Assembly: GCF_002090155.1 (NCBI RefSeq)
Contig: NZ_BBRM01000008.1
Location: 98,878-162,877, forward strand
DNA from: Demequina sp. NBRC 110056
GTDB lineage: Bacteria > Actinomycetota > Actinomycetes > Actinomycetales > Demequinaceae
Length of the DNA stretch: 64,000 nt
Reading direction: 5' to 3'
The stretch's first letter is position 1. Each line of letters starts with the position of its first letter. The translations under genes and the position numbers were made by a program. Positions 38,785-47,737 of this stretch are shown piece after piece. Under the pieces are notes generated by a model. The model saw nothing but the letters and a program-made list of their open reading frames with translations. It was not told the DNA's origin and did no database searches.

Positions 38785-40197
38785 ATGCGTAAGAAGGGTA
38801 TGGCGGCCGCGGCCGTGACGGTGGCAGGAGCCCTCCTGCTCGCCGCGTGCAGTTCCGACGGCTCCAGCGGCGACGCGAGCGAGGAGCCCGACACCTCGGG
38901 TGGCGACGCCCCCAACGAGCTCACGTTCATGTTCCGCGGAGGCGAGTACGACAAGCTCGCGTACGAGACCGCGATCGCGGCCTTCGAGGAGGAGACGGGC
39001 GCGGACGTGACGATGATCATCACGGACGCCGACCAGTACGCGACCAAGCTCCAGGCGGCGATCGCCGGCAACCAGGTCCCCGACGTGTTCTACGTCGAGC
39101 CCGGCCGCATCCAGGGCTACGTGTACGCGAACGTCCTCGCGGACCTCACCGAGTACGTCGACCAGTCGGTCATCGACAACATCTGGGACTTCGGCGTCGA
39201 CGCCTACCGCTTCGACGTCGAGAGCGGCGAGCGCGGCCAGGACGGCGACCCGTTCTACGCGCTGCCCAAGGACGTCGGCCCGTTCGGCTTCGGCTACAAC
39301 ACCGTGATGTTCGAGGAGATGGGTCTCGAGGCTCCGTCGCCCGACGAGCCCCTCACGTTCGACGAGTTCACCGAGCTCGCCAAGCAGCTCACGGTCGACA
39401 AGGACGGCGACGGCGAGCTCGACCAGTGGGGCACCGGCCTCAACGTCGTGTGGAACTCGCAGGCGTTCGTGTGGGGCGCCGGCGCCGACTGGATCTCCGA
39501 GGACCAGAAGACCGTCACGGTCGACACCCCGGAGTTCGCCGAGGCGCTCCAGTGGTTCGCTGACCTGGGCCTCGTGGAGGGCGTCACGCCGTCCGCCGAG
39601 CAGGCGCAGACCCTCGACACCTACCAGCGGTGGATGGCCGGCGAGATCGGCTTCTTCCCGGTCGCTCCGTGGGACATCGGCACCTACAACCAGGTCGCCG
39701 CTGACAACCCCGACGTGTTCGGCTACGACGTCATCCCGTACCCCGTGGCGAACGAGGGCGACGACTGGGCGACCTGGATCGGCTCGCTGGGCATCGCCGT
39801 GTCGGAGAACTCCAAGAACAAGGAGCTCGCGGCGCAGCTCGCGACCTACCTGTCGACCGACCTCGAGGCGCAGAAGATCCTCGCCGAGAACAAGGTGCAG
39901 ATCCCGAACCTGATCGACTACGCGACGGGCGAGTGGCTCGAGACGGACGCGCCGGCCGCCGGCTGGCCCGCCAACACCAAGGCGTTCGTCGAGATCGCGC
40001 AGGAGAAGGGTCGCCCGCTGCCGGGCACCTGGACCTACACCCCGGAGTGGTACGACAACTTCTGGGTCGGCATCGAGAGCGTCGTCGACACCGGTGACCA
40101 GTCCGCCGCGGACTACGTCGCTGCGAAGCAGACCGAGATGCAGATGCTGCTCGACCAGTCGTGGGTCTCGGCCGACCAGGCCAAGGCGCAGGGCTAG
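38785..40197 (+). CDS. ABC sugar-binding lipoprotein (unit 2)
   Basis: A 470-residue family-1 binding protein; signal peptide with lipobox 'LLLAACSSDG' and a Ser/Gly/Asp-rich linker. 'LTFMFRGGEYDKLAYETAIA' and 'ALPKDVGPFGFGYNTVMF' are typical of sugar-binding proteins. It starts the rightward operon SBP, two permeases, GH43, DUF624. GAGAGG stands before the ATG. Likely ligand: arabino-oligosaccharides released by the surface GH43. Confidence 0.9.
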   Translation: MRKKGMAAAAVTVAGALLLAACSSDGSSGDASEEPDTSGGDAPNELTFMFRGGEYDKLAYETAIAAFEEETGADVTMIITDADQYATKLQAAIAGNQVPDVFYVEPGRIQGYVYANVLADLTEYVDQSVIDNIWDFGVDAYRFDVESGERGQDGDPFYALPKDVGPFGFGYNTVMFEEMGLEAPSPDEPLTFDEFTELAKQLTVDKDGDGELDQWGTGLNVVWNSQAFVWGAGADWISEDQKTVTVDTPEFAEALQWFADLGLVEGVTPSAEQAQTLDTYQRWMAGEIGFFPVAPWDIGTYNQVAADNPDVFGYDVIPYPVANEGDDWATWIGSLGIAVSENSKNKELAAQLATYLSTDLEAQKILAENKVQIPNLIDYATGEWLETDAPAAGWPANTKAFVEIAQEKGRPLPGTWTYTPEWYDNFWVGIESVVDTGDQSAADYVAAKQTEMQMLLDQSWVSADQAKAQG

Positions 40198-40208
40198 TGA
40201 TCTGAGCT

Positions 40209-40242
40209 CGTGGGGGCCGGTGCCTGAGCGCCGGCCCCCACG
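40209..40242. terminator. Intra-operon hairpin after the unit-2 binding-protein gene
   Basis: Perfect 12-nt arms CGTGGGGGCCGG (40209-40220) and CCGGCCCCCACG (40231-40242), 10-nt loop, between the binding-protein stop and the first permease. Same position as the unrelated hairpin at 31573-31614 in unit 1, suggesting a conserved expression-tuning layout. Confidence 0.8.
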
Positions 40243-40265
40243 ACCTCTCAGGGAAGGACAGAACC

Positions 40266-41216
40266 GTGGCGATCGACGTCGACACCACCGCAGGCTCCTG
40301 GACCAAGGAGCGACGGAAGGCCTCGCGCAAGGCCAACCGCAAGCTCCACCGCAAGGAGTACACGTGGGCAGCCATCTTCATGGCCGCGCCCATCGTCGGA
40401 TGGCTCGCGTTCCTGCTGTTCCCGCTGGGCTTCTCCGTCTACGCCTCGTTCACCAACTGGAACGGCCTGGGCGCGATGAGCTGGATCGGCCTCGACAACT
40501 ACGTCAGGCTGATCAACGACCCGTACTTCTGGAAGGCGCTGTGGAACACCGTCTTCTACATGATCGGCATCCCGATCGGCCTGACCCTGTCGCTCCTGCT
40601 GGCGCTCGCGCTGGCGCGCAGGATCCCGGGCCGCACCTTCTTCCGCACGGTCTACTACATCCCCGTCATCTCGTCGCTCGCCGCGATCGCGATCCTGTGG
40701 CAGTGGGCCTACAACGGTGACTTCGGACTGGTGAACCAGTTCCTCGCGATCTTCGGGATCGACGGTCCCAACTGGCTGATGGACCCGACCTGGTCCAAGC
40801 CGGCGCTCATCATCATGGCGATCTGGAAGGGGCTGGGGTACTCGACCATCCTGTACCTCGCAGCCGTCCAGGCGGTGCCGCGGTCTCTCTACGAGGCTGC
40901 CGCGCTCGATGGCGCGAACGCCTGGCAGCGGTTCCGCACCATCACGCTTCCGATGGTGCGCCCCGTGACCTTCTTCCTCGTGGTCACCAACATCATCGCC
41001 GGCTCCATGATCTTCACCGAGATCAACATCATGACGCCCACCGGCGGACCCTCGTGGAGCACGGCATCCCTCGTCTGGTACATCTGGAATCAGGCTTTCC
41101 GCAACCTCTCCATGGGCTACGCCACGTCGATGGCCCTGGTGCTGGGAATCCTGGTGCTCATCGTGACGGTGATCCAGTTCCGCCTCAACCGCCGCAACGA
41201 CTTCTCGATCGAGTGA
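40266..41216 (+). CDS. CUT1 ABC sugar permease, MalF type (unit 2)
   Basis: A 316-residue permease with six spans and the EAA loop 'YEAAALDGANAWQRFRTITL'. A basic N-terminal 30 residues ('KERRKASRKANRKLHRKE') precede the first span. GTG start at 40266, 68 bp after the binding protein, with the hairpin between. No cognate ATPase gene is present. Confidence 0.92.
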   Translation: MAIDVDTTAGSWTKERRKASRKANRKLHRKEYTWAAIFMAAPIVGWLAFLLFPLGFSVYASFTNWNGLGAMSWIGLDNYVRLINDPYFWKALWNTVFYMIGIPIGLTLSLLLALALARRIPGRTFFRTVYYIPVISSLAAIAILWQWAYNGDFGLVNQFLAIFGIDGPNWLMDPTWSKPALIIMAIWKGLGYSTILYLAAVQAVPRSLYEAAALDGANAWQRFRTITLPMVRPVTFFLVVTNIIAGSMIFTEINIMTPTGGPSWSTASLVWYIWNQAFRNLSMGYATSMALVLGILVLIVTVIQFRLNRRNDFSIE

Positions 41217-41232
41217 GCCCAGGAGATCCATC

Positions 41233-42183
41233 ATGAGCATCACCTCCAACCCCGCGACGACGCGGATGGCGACCACGTCAGCTCGTCTCGCCCGCACCAA
41301 CCGGACGATCCCGAAGTTCGACCGCAACCCGTTCGCCGCACGCAGCGGCTCGCAGGAGAACAAGGCCGTCAACTGGGTCCTGTTCGCGGTCCTGTCGATC
41401 GGTGCGATCTTCATGGCGGCGCCGCTGCTGTGGATGGTCTCGACCTCGCTCAAGACCACCGAGGCCGTCTACGCGCTCCCGCCCGAGTGGATCCCCGATC
41501 CGTTCGTGTGGAACAACTACGTGCGCGTCTTCGAGGACACCTTCGTCCTGTCCGGCATCAAGAACTCCCTCATCGTCGCGCTGTCGGTGACGATCGTCGG
41601 CTCCGTGTTCTCCTCGCTCGCCGCCTTCGCGCTCGCGAAGATGCGGCTGCCGGGCAAGAACTTCATCTTCATCGTCCTGCTGTCAGGGATGATGGTGCCC
41701 TTCCCGACGCTGATGATCCCGCAGTTCGTGATGTTCGCGAACATCGGCTGGGTCGACACGCTGCTGCCGCTCATCGTCCCGGTGATCCTCGGCAACGTGA
41801 TCATGATCTTCTTCCTGCGCCAGTACCTGCACAACGTGCCGGACGGCCTCGTGGAGGCGGCGAAGATCGACGGCGCGAGCTACCTGCGCATCTTCTGGAC
41901 GATCATCCTGCCGCTGATCCGCCCGGCGATCGCCGCCCAGTTCATCCTGTGGTTCATGGCGGTGTGGAACGACTACCTCGCGCCGATCATCTACCTGAAC
42001 TCGCCCGAGAAGCAGACGCTCCAGGTCGTCATCGCGAACATGAACGTGCAGTACGCGACCCAGCGTGACTACCCGCTGATCATGACCGCATCGGTCATCT
42101 CGGTGCTGCCGATCCTCGTGGTGTTCCTGATCTTCCAGCGCCAGATCATCGAGTCCGTCGCGCTCACCGGATCCAAGGTGTGA
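41233..42183 (+). CDS. CUT1 ABC sugar permease, MalG type (unit 2)
   Basis: A 316-residue permease; six spans and EAA loop 'VEAAKIDGASYLRIFWTIIL'. AGGAG is upstream of ATG 41233. The N-terminus is extended by about 40 polar residues. It lies 16 bp after the first permease and 1 bp before the GH43 gene. Confidence 0.92.
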   Translation: MSITSNPATTRMATTSARLARTNRTIPKFDRNPFAARSGSQENKAVNWVLFAVLSIGAIFMAAPLLWMVSTSLKTTEAVYALPPEWIPDPFVWNNYVRVFEDTFVLSGIKNSLIVALSVTIVGSVFSSLAAFALAKMRLPGKNFIFIVLLSGMMVPFPTLMIPQFVMFANIGWVDTLLPLIVPVILGNVIMIFFLRQYLHNVPDGLVEAAKIDGASYLRIFWTIILPLIRPAIAAQFILWFMAVWNDYLAPIIYLNSPEKQTLQVVIANMNVQYATQRDYPLIMTASVISVLPILVVFLIFQRQIIESVALTGSKV

Positions 42184-42184
42184 C

Positions 42185-43531
42185 ATGACGAGCATCGAGC
42201 CGGCCCCGCGCACCGCGCAGGGGCCAGGGCAGGCCTTGCCCGACGAGGTCACCACCTGGGGCGCGCGCAACGCCCACGACCCCACCGCGGTCAGGGACGA
42301 CGACGGCGTGTACTGGCTGTTCTCGACCGACGCGAACGCGGACGGCCCCCTCCCCGGGGCCGGCACGCAGGTGCGCCGCTCGACGGATCTGGTCGACTGG
42401 GAGTTCGCCGGGTGGGCGCTCGACGGCGTCCCGGGACCGGCGCGCGAGTGGAGCGGAGCCGACGGGCTGTGGGCACCCGACGTGGTGCGGGTGTCGACGG
42501 AGTCCGGCGACCAGTGGCGCATGTACTACTCGGCGTCGACCTTTGGTTCGCGCACGTCCGCGATCGGCCTCGCCGTCGCGGCGCACCCGCGCGGCCCGTG
42601 GACCGACCTTGGGATCGTCGTCGCCACGCAGCACGACCGCGACGGGCACAACGCGATCGACGCACAGCTCGTGGTCGACGGCGAGCGCCATCACCTCATC
42701 TACGGCTCGTTCTTCGGCGGCCTGCATGCGCTCGAGATCGACCCGGCGACGGGCTTCGCCCTCGACGCGCCCTCTCCTGGCACGCCCGCGGCGTCGCTCG
42801 GCACCCTCATCGCGCGCCGGCCCCGCTCGGTCGACACCGCGATCGAGGGCCCCTACGTGATCCCGCGTCCCGGCGGCGGATGGGCGCTGGTCGTCTCCTA
42901 CGACTCGCTCGCGTCGACGTACCACGTGCGCGTGGCGGTCGCGGATGACCTCTACGGCCCCTACCGCGACCACGAGGGTCGCGACCTCACGGACCTCGAC
43001 AGCGATCCCGAGGTCACCGGCCTCACCGTGCTCGCGAGCCACCGGCTCGACGGCGCCCGGGGCCTGCTGGCGCCGGGACACGCGTCCGTGCTGACCGAGC
43101 CAGGCCGCCAGCTGCTCGTGCACCACACCCGCTTCCCCGACGACCCTCGCCAGCACGAGGTCCAGGTGCGCCGGCTCGTGTGGACGCACGGTGGCTGGCC
43201 CCTCGTCGCGGTCCAGCCCTGGGCCGGCGACCGCGAGGTCGACGACGAGGGCCAGTGGCCCGGCGACGCGGCAGAACTGATCGGCACCTGGGAGATCCTC
43301 GACTGGGCAGGACCCACGCAGGAGGTCGCCTCGTCGCGCGAGGTCGTCGTGACGGCCGATGCGCTCGCGGGCCTGGTCGCCCACGGCCAGGGCCGCTTCA
43401 CTCGCGGCGGGGACGCGCCCGTCGACGCGGTCGTGTTCCCCGCGTGGGACGCCGTGCGCGACCGCGCGACGCTGAGCTTCGCCGCTCGCGGGCCCGCGGG
43501 CACGGTCATCGTCGGTACGCGGGTGGGATGA
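42185..43531 (+). CDS. Cytoplasmic GH43 arabinanase/arabinofuranosidase-like enzyme
   Basis: A 448-residue GH43 protein without signal peptide. Acidic triad: 'NAHDPTAVRDDD', 'GHNAIDAQLVVDGE' and 'DTAIEGPYVIPR'. After the propeller (to about residue 335) a C-terminal beta-rich extension of about 110 residues is present. It is related to the surface GH43 at 34385 but is intracellular, so it would trim imported arabino-oligosaccharides. Its TGA overlaps the next ATG (ATGA). Confidence 0.87.
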   Translation: MTSIEPAPRTAQGPGQALPDEVTTWGARNAHDPTAVRDDDGVYWLFSTDANADGPLPGAGTQVRRSTDLVDWEFAGWALDGVPGPAREWSGADGLWAPDVVRVSTESGDQWRMYYSASTFGSRTSAIGLAVAAHPRGPWTDLGIVVATQHDRDGHNAIDAQLVVDGERHHLIYGSFFGGLHALEIDPATGFALDAPSPGTPAASLGTLIARRPRSVDTAIEGPYVIPRPGGGWALVVSYDSLASTYHVRVAVADDLYGPYRDHEGRDLTDLDSDPEVTGLTVLASHRLDGARGLLAPGHASVLTEPGRQLLVHHTRFPDDPRQHEVQVRRLVWTHGGWPLVAVQPWAGDREVDDEGQWPGDAAELIGTWEILDWAGPTQEVASSREVVVTADALAGLVAHGQGRFTRGGDAPVDAVVFPAWDAVRDRATLSFAARGPAGTVIVGTRVG

Positions 43532-44277
43532 TGACGACCGTGGCGACCGAGCGCAGACCCGCACGCGACCGCAAGGGTGTCGCGCCCCTCGAGGGCGCTC
43601 CGGCGGACGCGCAGGAGATCCCGGGCTGGTCGGGCCGCATCATGGTGTGGCTGCGGGTCGCCGCTCAACTCGTCGCCATCCAGCTCCTGATGCTGGCCGG
43701 CACCGTGCTCGGGCTCGTCGTGGCCGGGCTCGGCCCCGCGCTCACGTCCGGTGCCGCGCTGCTCGCGCGGCTGCGGTCGGGAGACGCCTCCGATGCGCTG
43801 TGGCACGACTTCTGGGCCGAGTACCGCTCCCAGTGGCGCCGGGCGGTCCTCGTGACGGCGCCCGCGATCCTCGCGCTTGGACTCGTCTGGTACGAGCTGC
43901 TTGTGCTCCAGGCGTACGGGTCGGGCGCGTTGACCGCGATCCTGACGGGCGCATCGGCCGCGGTGGGGCTGTACGCGATCGCCTACCTCTCGTACGCGCC
44001 CTCGGTGCTGCGCCGCTACGCGGACCCGGCGCTGCGGACCGCCAGGTTCGTGCTCGTGGGCCCGCTCGTGTCGCCCCTCACGGCGCTCGGCTGCATGGTG
44101 ACGGGGGTGGCCCTGCTCGTCATCGGGCTGCGGTTCCCGCTGCTGCTGGTCCTCGTCGGCCTGGCGGTGCCCGTCCTGCTCACCGGGCTGCTCGTCGACC
44201 GCTTCCTCGACAAGGTCGACTCGCGTCACGATGGTGAGGACGACGAGGACGAGCCAGGCGCCGCCGCTGTGCGCTGA
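43528..44277 (+). CDS. DUF624 (YesL-like) membrane protein
   Basis: A 249-residue protein with five or six hydrophobic spans. 'AGTVLGLVVAGLGPALTSG' corresponds to the conserved N-terminal region of DUF624/YesL proteins, which are regularly found in plant-polysaccharide utilisation operons but have no proven role. The first 40 residues are soluble and the last 20 acidic. Last gene of the SBP operon, coupled to GH43. Confidence 0.75.
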   Translation: MMTTVATERRPARDRKGVAPLEGAPADAQEIPGWSGRIMVWLRVAAQLVAIQLLMLAGTVLGLVVAGLGPALTSGAALLARLRSGDASDALWHDFWAEYRSQWRRAVLVTAPAILALGLVWYELLVLQAYGSGALTAILTGASAAVGLYAIAYLSYAPSVLRRYADPALRTARFVLVGPLVSPLTALGCMVTGVALLVIGLRFPLLLVLVGLAVPVLLTGLLVDRFLDKVDSRHDGEDDEDEPGAAAVR

Positions 44278-44381
44278 CCCACCGATGCGCTGACGCACCC
44301 TCCTCGCAGCCGCGCGCAGTGCGCGGGTGACGCGGTCGAGCAAGCGTCGACGAGCGAGCGGCGTCCGGCGCAGGCGCGCGG

Positions 44382-45407
44382 TCAGCCGGCGGTCGACTCG
44401 CGCTCGGCGAGCGTGAAGTCCGCGACCACCCGGCGGTACGGCTCGGTCGAGCCGGCGATGCGCTGGGCGAGGAGGTCGACCGCCGTGTCCGCGATCTGCT
44501 CGCGTCCCGGCGCGATCGAGCTGAGCGTCGGCGCGGAGTAGGCGGCGTCCTCGGTGTCGTCGAAGCCCACGACGGCGACCTCGCCGGGCACGTCCACCCG
44601 GCGCGCATGCAGCGCGTGGAGCGCGCCCATCGCGAGGGCGTCGTTGAGGCCGAACACGGCGTCGAACGAGGTGCCGGAGTCGAGCAGCCGGTAGACGCAG
44701 TCCGCGCCCGTCGACCGGTGCCACAGCCCGCCCTCGAGCACGAGGTCGGGATCGAAAGGGATGCCGTTGGCGGCGAGCGCCGCCTGGTAGCCGAGCACGC
44801 GCAGAGCCGCCGAGCCCATGGTCTCGCCCGCGTGGGCTCCCGCGACCGCGATTCGCCGCCGGCCACGGTCGATGAGGTGCTGCGTGGCGGCACGGGCGCC
44901 GTCGACGTTGTTCATCGTTACGTGGTCCCAGTCGCCGCCGAAGATGCGTTCGCCCAGCACCACCAGCGGGTACGGCACCTTGAGCTCGTCCGCGTCGTCG
45001 GGGCCCAGCTCGAGCGGGGAGAAGATCAGCCCGTCGGTGAGCTGGCGACGCTCCGAGGTGAGCACGTCGAGCTCGTGCTGGCGGCTCGCGCCGGTCTGCT
45101 CGATCAGCACGACCATCCCGCGCGACTCCGCGGCGCGCATCACCGAGTCGGCGAGCTCCGCGAAGTACGGCAGCGACAGCTCAGGAACCGCGAGCCCGAT
45201 GATCCCCGTCTTGCCCTGGCGCAGGTTCCGCGCCGCGAGGTTCATCCGGTAGCCGAGCTCGTCGATCGCCTTCTGGACCTTCTCGCGGGTCGCCGGACGG
45301 ATGTGCGGGTAGTCGTTGACCACGTTCGAGACCGTCTTCACGGACACGCCGGCGAGCCTCGCCACGTCGGTCATCGTGACGGTCGCCTTGCCGGTGGTCT
45401 CGCTCAC
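44382..45407 (-). CDS. LacI-family transcriptional regulator (unit 2)
   Basis: A 341-residue repressor with helix-turn-helix 'VTMTDVARLAGVSVKTVSNV' and hinge 'YRMNLAARNLRQGKTG'; the ligand-binding domain contains 'DAVFGLNDALAMGALHAL'. GTG 45407 overlaps the GH127 stop (GTGA), so it is the downstream gene of the GH127 operon. The CAACGTTG-centred palindromes before three operons of this unit are typical LacI-family operators, and this is the only regulator among them, so it is the likely binder. Confidence 0.9.
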   Translation of the reverse strand: MSETTGKATVTMTDVARLAGVSVKTVSNVVNDYPHIRPATREKVQKAIDELGYRMNLAARNLRQGKTGIIGLAVPELSLPYFAELADSVMRAAESRGMVVLIEQTGASRQHELDVLTSERRQLTDGLIFSPLELGPDDADELKVPYPLVVLGERIFGGDWDHVTMNNVDGARAATQHLIDRGRRRIAVAGAHAGETMGSAALRVLGYQAALAANGIPFDPDLVLEGGLWHRSTGADCVYRLLDSGTSFDAVFGLNDALAMGALHALHARRVDVPGEVAVVGFDDTEDAAYSAPTLSSIAPGREQIADTAVDLLAQRIAGSTEPYRRVVADFTLAERESTAG

Positions 45408-47344
45408 GCGCGGGTGGCCTCCTCGTCGAGCGGGATCCACACCCGCATCGCGCCGGCCGCTCGGTTGGCCCAGCGGGCGTACGGGATCGCGCGCAGGTTG
45501 ATTCTGCCTGGAAGCATGCCAGATGCATCGGCCCGATGCGAGGACCGCGGCGCGAAGGTGGCGAGCGGCTCGCCGTCGGCCGAGCGCACGATCGCCTCCG
45601 TGAGCAGCGTCACCTCGGTGCGCAGCGAGGCGAGTGCGGGGCCGGTGCGCACGGGCGTGGACGGGTCGAGCCGGATGTCCTCGACGGCGACGCCCGGCGG
45701 CAGGTCGGTCTGCTCGATGCAGTAGACGAGCGGCCCGCGGCGCAGGGCGACGGAGCCGCGCACCGCGTCGACCCGCGGGTGCGGCGCGAGCAGCTCGACC
45801 GGCATCGGCAGCGCGAGCGTCACGACGGCGCCGTCGTGCACGCCGACCCGGACGTAGCCGTCCGCGTCGGGCAGGGCCGATGCGCTCGTGCCGTCGATCT
45901 CGACCGTCGCCTCCGTGCTCCACGAGGGCACACGCAGGGTGAGCGTCTCGAGCGGACCTGCGACGGCGATGCGCACCGTGCCGTCCCACGGGTAGCGGGT
46001 GTCGACGGTGAGGGTGGTGGCGCCGATGCGGATCTCGCCGCTGCCGTACAGGTGCACGCGCGCGGACCTCTCCGAACCCGTCGCGACGTACCCGCCGAGA
46101 GAGGCGACAAGGCGCGCGAGGTTGGGAGGGCAGCAGGCGCACGCGAACCAGTCGAGCCGCTCCGAGGGCGAGTACTCGCTGGCGCCGTCGTGTCCGGAGC
46201 GCAGCTGCAGCGGGTTCGAGTAGAAGAACCGCACGCCGTCGACGCCGGTCGAGGACGCGATGCCGTTGAGCAGGGCACGCTCCATCGCATCCGCGTGACG
46301 GGCCTGCCCCGAGGCCAGCAGCATCCGCCAGTTCCACTGGAAGGACGCGATCGCGGCGCAGGTCTCCGCGTATGCACGGTCCGGCGGGAGCTCGAACGGG
46401 TCGCCGAACGACTCGTCCTTGTGGCGCGAGCCCATGCCGCCGGTGACGTACTCCTTCGAGCCGTGAGCCGTACGCCACTGGGCGTCGAGCGCGGCGGTGA
46501 GGCCCGCATCGGCGCTCTCCGCGACGACGTCAGCGACCCCGGCGTTCAGGTAGAGCTGGCGGACCGCGTGACCCGTCGCCTCGCGGGCGTCGCGGATGGG
46601 GGCGTGGTCCTGGTGGTACGCGGACTCGAAGGGGCCGGTTCCGAGCGCTCCAGTGCCGCGGCGCTCGACCATCGCGCTCGCGGTCGCGAGGTACGCCTGC
46701 TCGCCCGTGTGGCGGTGGAGCTCGACGAGCGCGGTCTCGATCTCGGGGTGACCGCAGTACCCGTCCATTCGCGCAGAGTTGGGCCCGAACTCGCGCACCG
46801 CGAGGTCGGCGAAGCGCCGCGCGACGGCGAGCAGGTCATCGTTGCCCGTCGCGCGCGAGCGGGCGACGGCGGCCTGGATGAGGTGGCCGAGGACGTACAG
46901 CTCGTGGCCCCAGCGCATGTCGCGCCAGGCCTCCTGGTCGTCGTGGCCCTGGACGTGGGAGTAGAGGTAGCCGTCCTCGCGCTGCACCTGCGTCAGCAGG
47001 GCGGCCGCGGACTCGACGAAGTCCTCCCACGGCTGGTCCGAGGGAACCCGTGCGGCCTCCCAGGCGATGGCCTCCAGGGTCTTGTGGAGGTCCGAGTCGG
47101 CGAAGTTGAAGCCGCGGTAGTCCGCCGAGGACGTCCCCGCGACGCGCCTCAGGTTGTCCATGACGCCGCTGGTCTCGAGCCGCTCGACGACGTGGGGCAG
47201 GGTGCGCTCGCGGTTGAGGCGCTGCCAGGCGCCTAGCTCGCTGTCGGGTGCGAGGGTGACCGCGGTGAGGGGCAGCGGCGCGAGGTCCTCCGCTGCCGGG
47301 GTCCGGGCGGCGGGCATCGGCGCGGTGCGGGGCTGGTCGGTCAT
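45404..47344 (-). CDS. GH127 beta-L-arabinofuranosidase (second copy)
   Basis: A 646-residue cytoplasmic GH127 enzyme with the cysteine motif 'WFACACCPPNLARL' and 'YVTGGMGSRHKDESFGDPF', 'RAYAETCAAIAS'. It differs widely from the copy at 27792-29726, so the two probably arose by old divergence or separate acquisition rather than recent duplication. First gene of an operon with the LacI regulator; an operator-like palindrome lies 48 bp upstream. Confidence 0.87.
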   Translation of the reverse strand: MTDQPRTAPMPAARTPAAEDLAPLPLTAVTLAPDSELGAWQRLNRERTLPHVVERLETSGVMDNLRRVAGTSSADYRGFNFADSDLHKTLEAIAWEAARVPSDQPWEDFVESAAALLTQVQREDGYLYSHVQGHDDQEAWRDMRWGHELYVLGHLIQAAVARSRATGNDDLLAVARRFADLAVREFGPNSARMDGYCGHPEIETALVELHRHTGEQAYLATASAMVERRGTGALGTGPFESAYHQDHAPIRDAREATGHAVRQLYLNAGVADVVAESADAGLTAALDAQWRTAHGSKEYVTGGMGSRHKDESFGDPFELPPDRAYAETCAAIASFQWNWRMLLASGQARHADAMERALLNGIASSTGVDGVRFFYSNPLQLRSGHDGASEYSPSERLDWFACACCPPNLARLVASLGGYVATGSERSARVHLYGSGEIRIGATTLTVDTRYPWDGTVRIAVAGPLETLTLRVPSWSTEATVEIDGTSASALPDADGYVRVGVHDGAVVTLALPMPVELLAPHPRVDAVRGSVALRRGPLVYCIEQTDLPPGVAVEDIRLDPSTPVRTGPALASLRTEVTLLTEAIVRSADGEPLATFAPRSSHRADASGMLPGRINLRAIPYARWANRAAGAMRVWIPLDEEATRA

Positions 47345-47391
47345 CGTTCCTCGCGCGGGTTGGGGCGGGCACGGGGCTCGCCGGCGGCGTC

Positions 47392-47407
47392 TTTGCAACG
47401 ATGTAAA
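47392..47407. promoter_or_regulatory. Operator of second LacI regulator, site 3
   Basis: TTTGCAACGATGTAAA, an imperfect palindrome matching sites 1 and 2, 48 bp before the GH127-lacI operon. This would make the regulator autoregulated. Confidence 0.65.
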
Positions 47408-47465
47408 TCCTACCGGGTCGCGCGCCACCCTCGGTGCGCTCGGGGTGAGCGAGGCGAGAACCCGG

Positions 47466-47633
47466 CGACCGCATCGGCGCTGCTGTGCCCACTGCTCCGC
47501 CGATCGCCGACCGCCGACTACCCGGTCCCCGCCGACAGTTTGAACCAGAATCCGAGGCGACACGCCAGCGTGTCGCGCCTCGGTGCGGTGTGTCGCCCGG
47601 CGTGTCGCCGCGGCGATGGTTCGTACTGTCGGG
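47466..47633. repeat. Long intergenic inverted-repeat element, copy 3 (right border of arabinan island)
   Basis: Starts near GCGACCGCATCGGCGCTGCTG. The arms CCGACAGTTTGAACCAGA (47532-47549) and TGGTTCGTACTGTCGG (near 47617-47632) and the inner GACACGCC/GGCGTGTC repeats match copies 1 and 2, though the rest has diverged and the right GGAGGGCCGATGCGC border is missing. It lies in the 393-bp gap between the divergent GH127 and alcohol dehydrogenase genes, which otherwise holds only operators. Confidence 0.75.
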
Positions 47634-47672
47634 GGTGGGAGGTCGTCGAACTCGAGTTCGCGGGCGTGACAC

Positions 47673-47692
47673 CATACCGCCCGGTCGGTATG
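47673..47692. promoter_or_regulatory. TetR-type operator, site A1
   Basis: CATACCGCCCGGTCGGTATG: perfect 7-bp arms CATACCG/CGGTATG around CCCGGT. It lies 45 bp before the alcohol dehydrogenase operon and overlaps a TATGCT that may be the -10. Matching sites lie at 54100-54118 and 63331-63349. Confidence 0.75.
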
Positions 47693-47737
47693 CTTGCTCG
47701 TGCGGCGCGCTCAGCGCCGCCGACGAGGAGGTCGCGC

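Noticed and set aside
45536..47236. A 566-codon plus-strand frame across the second GH127 gene
   Set aside because: No recognisable motif; the minus strand encodes the GH127 with its cysteine motif.
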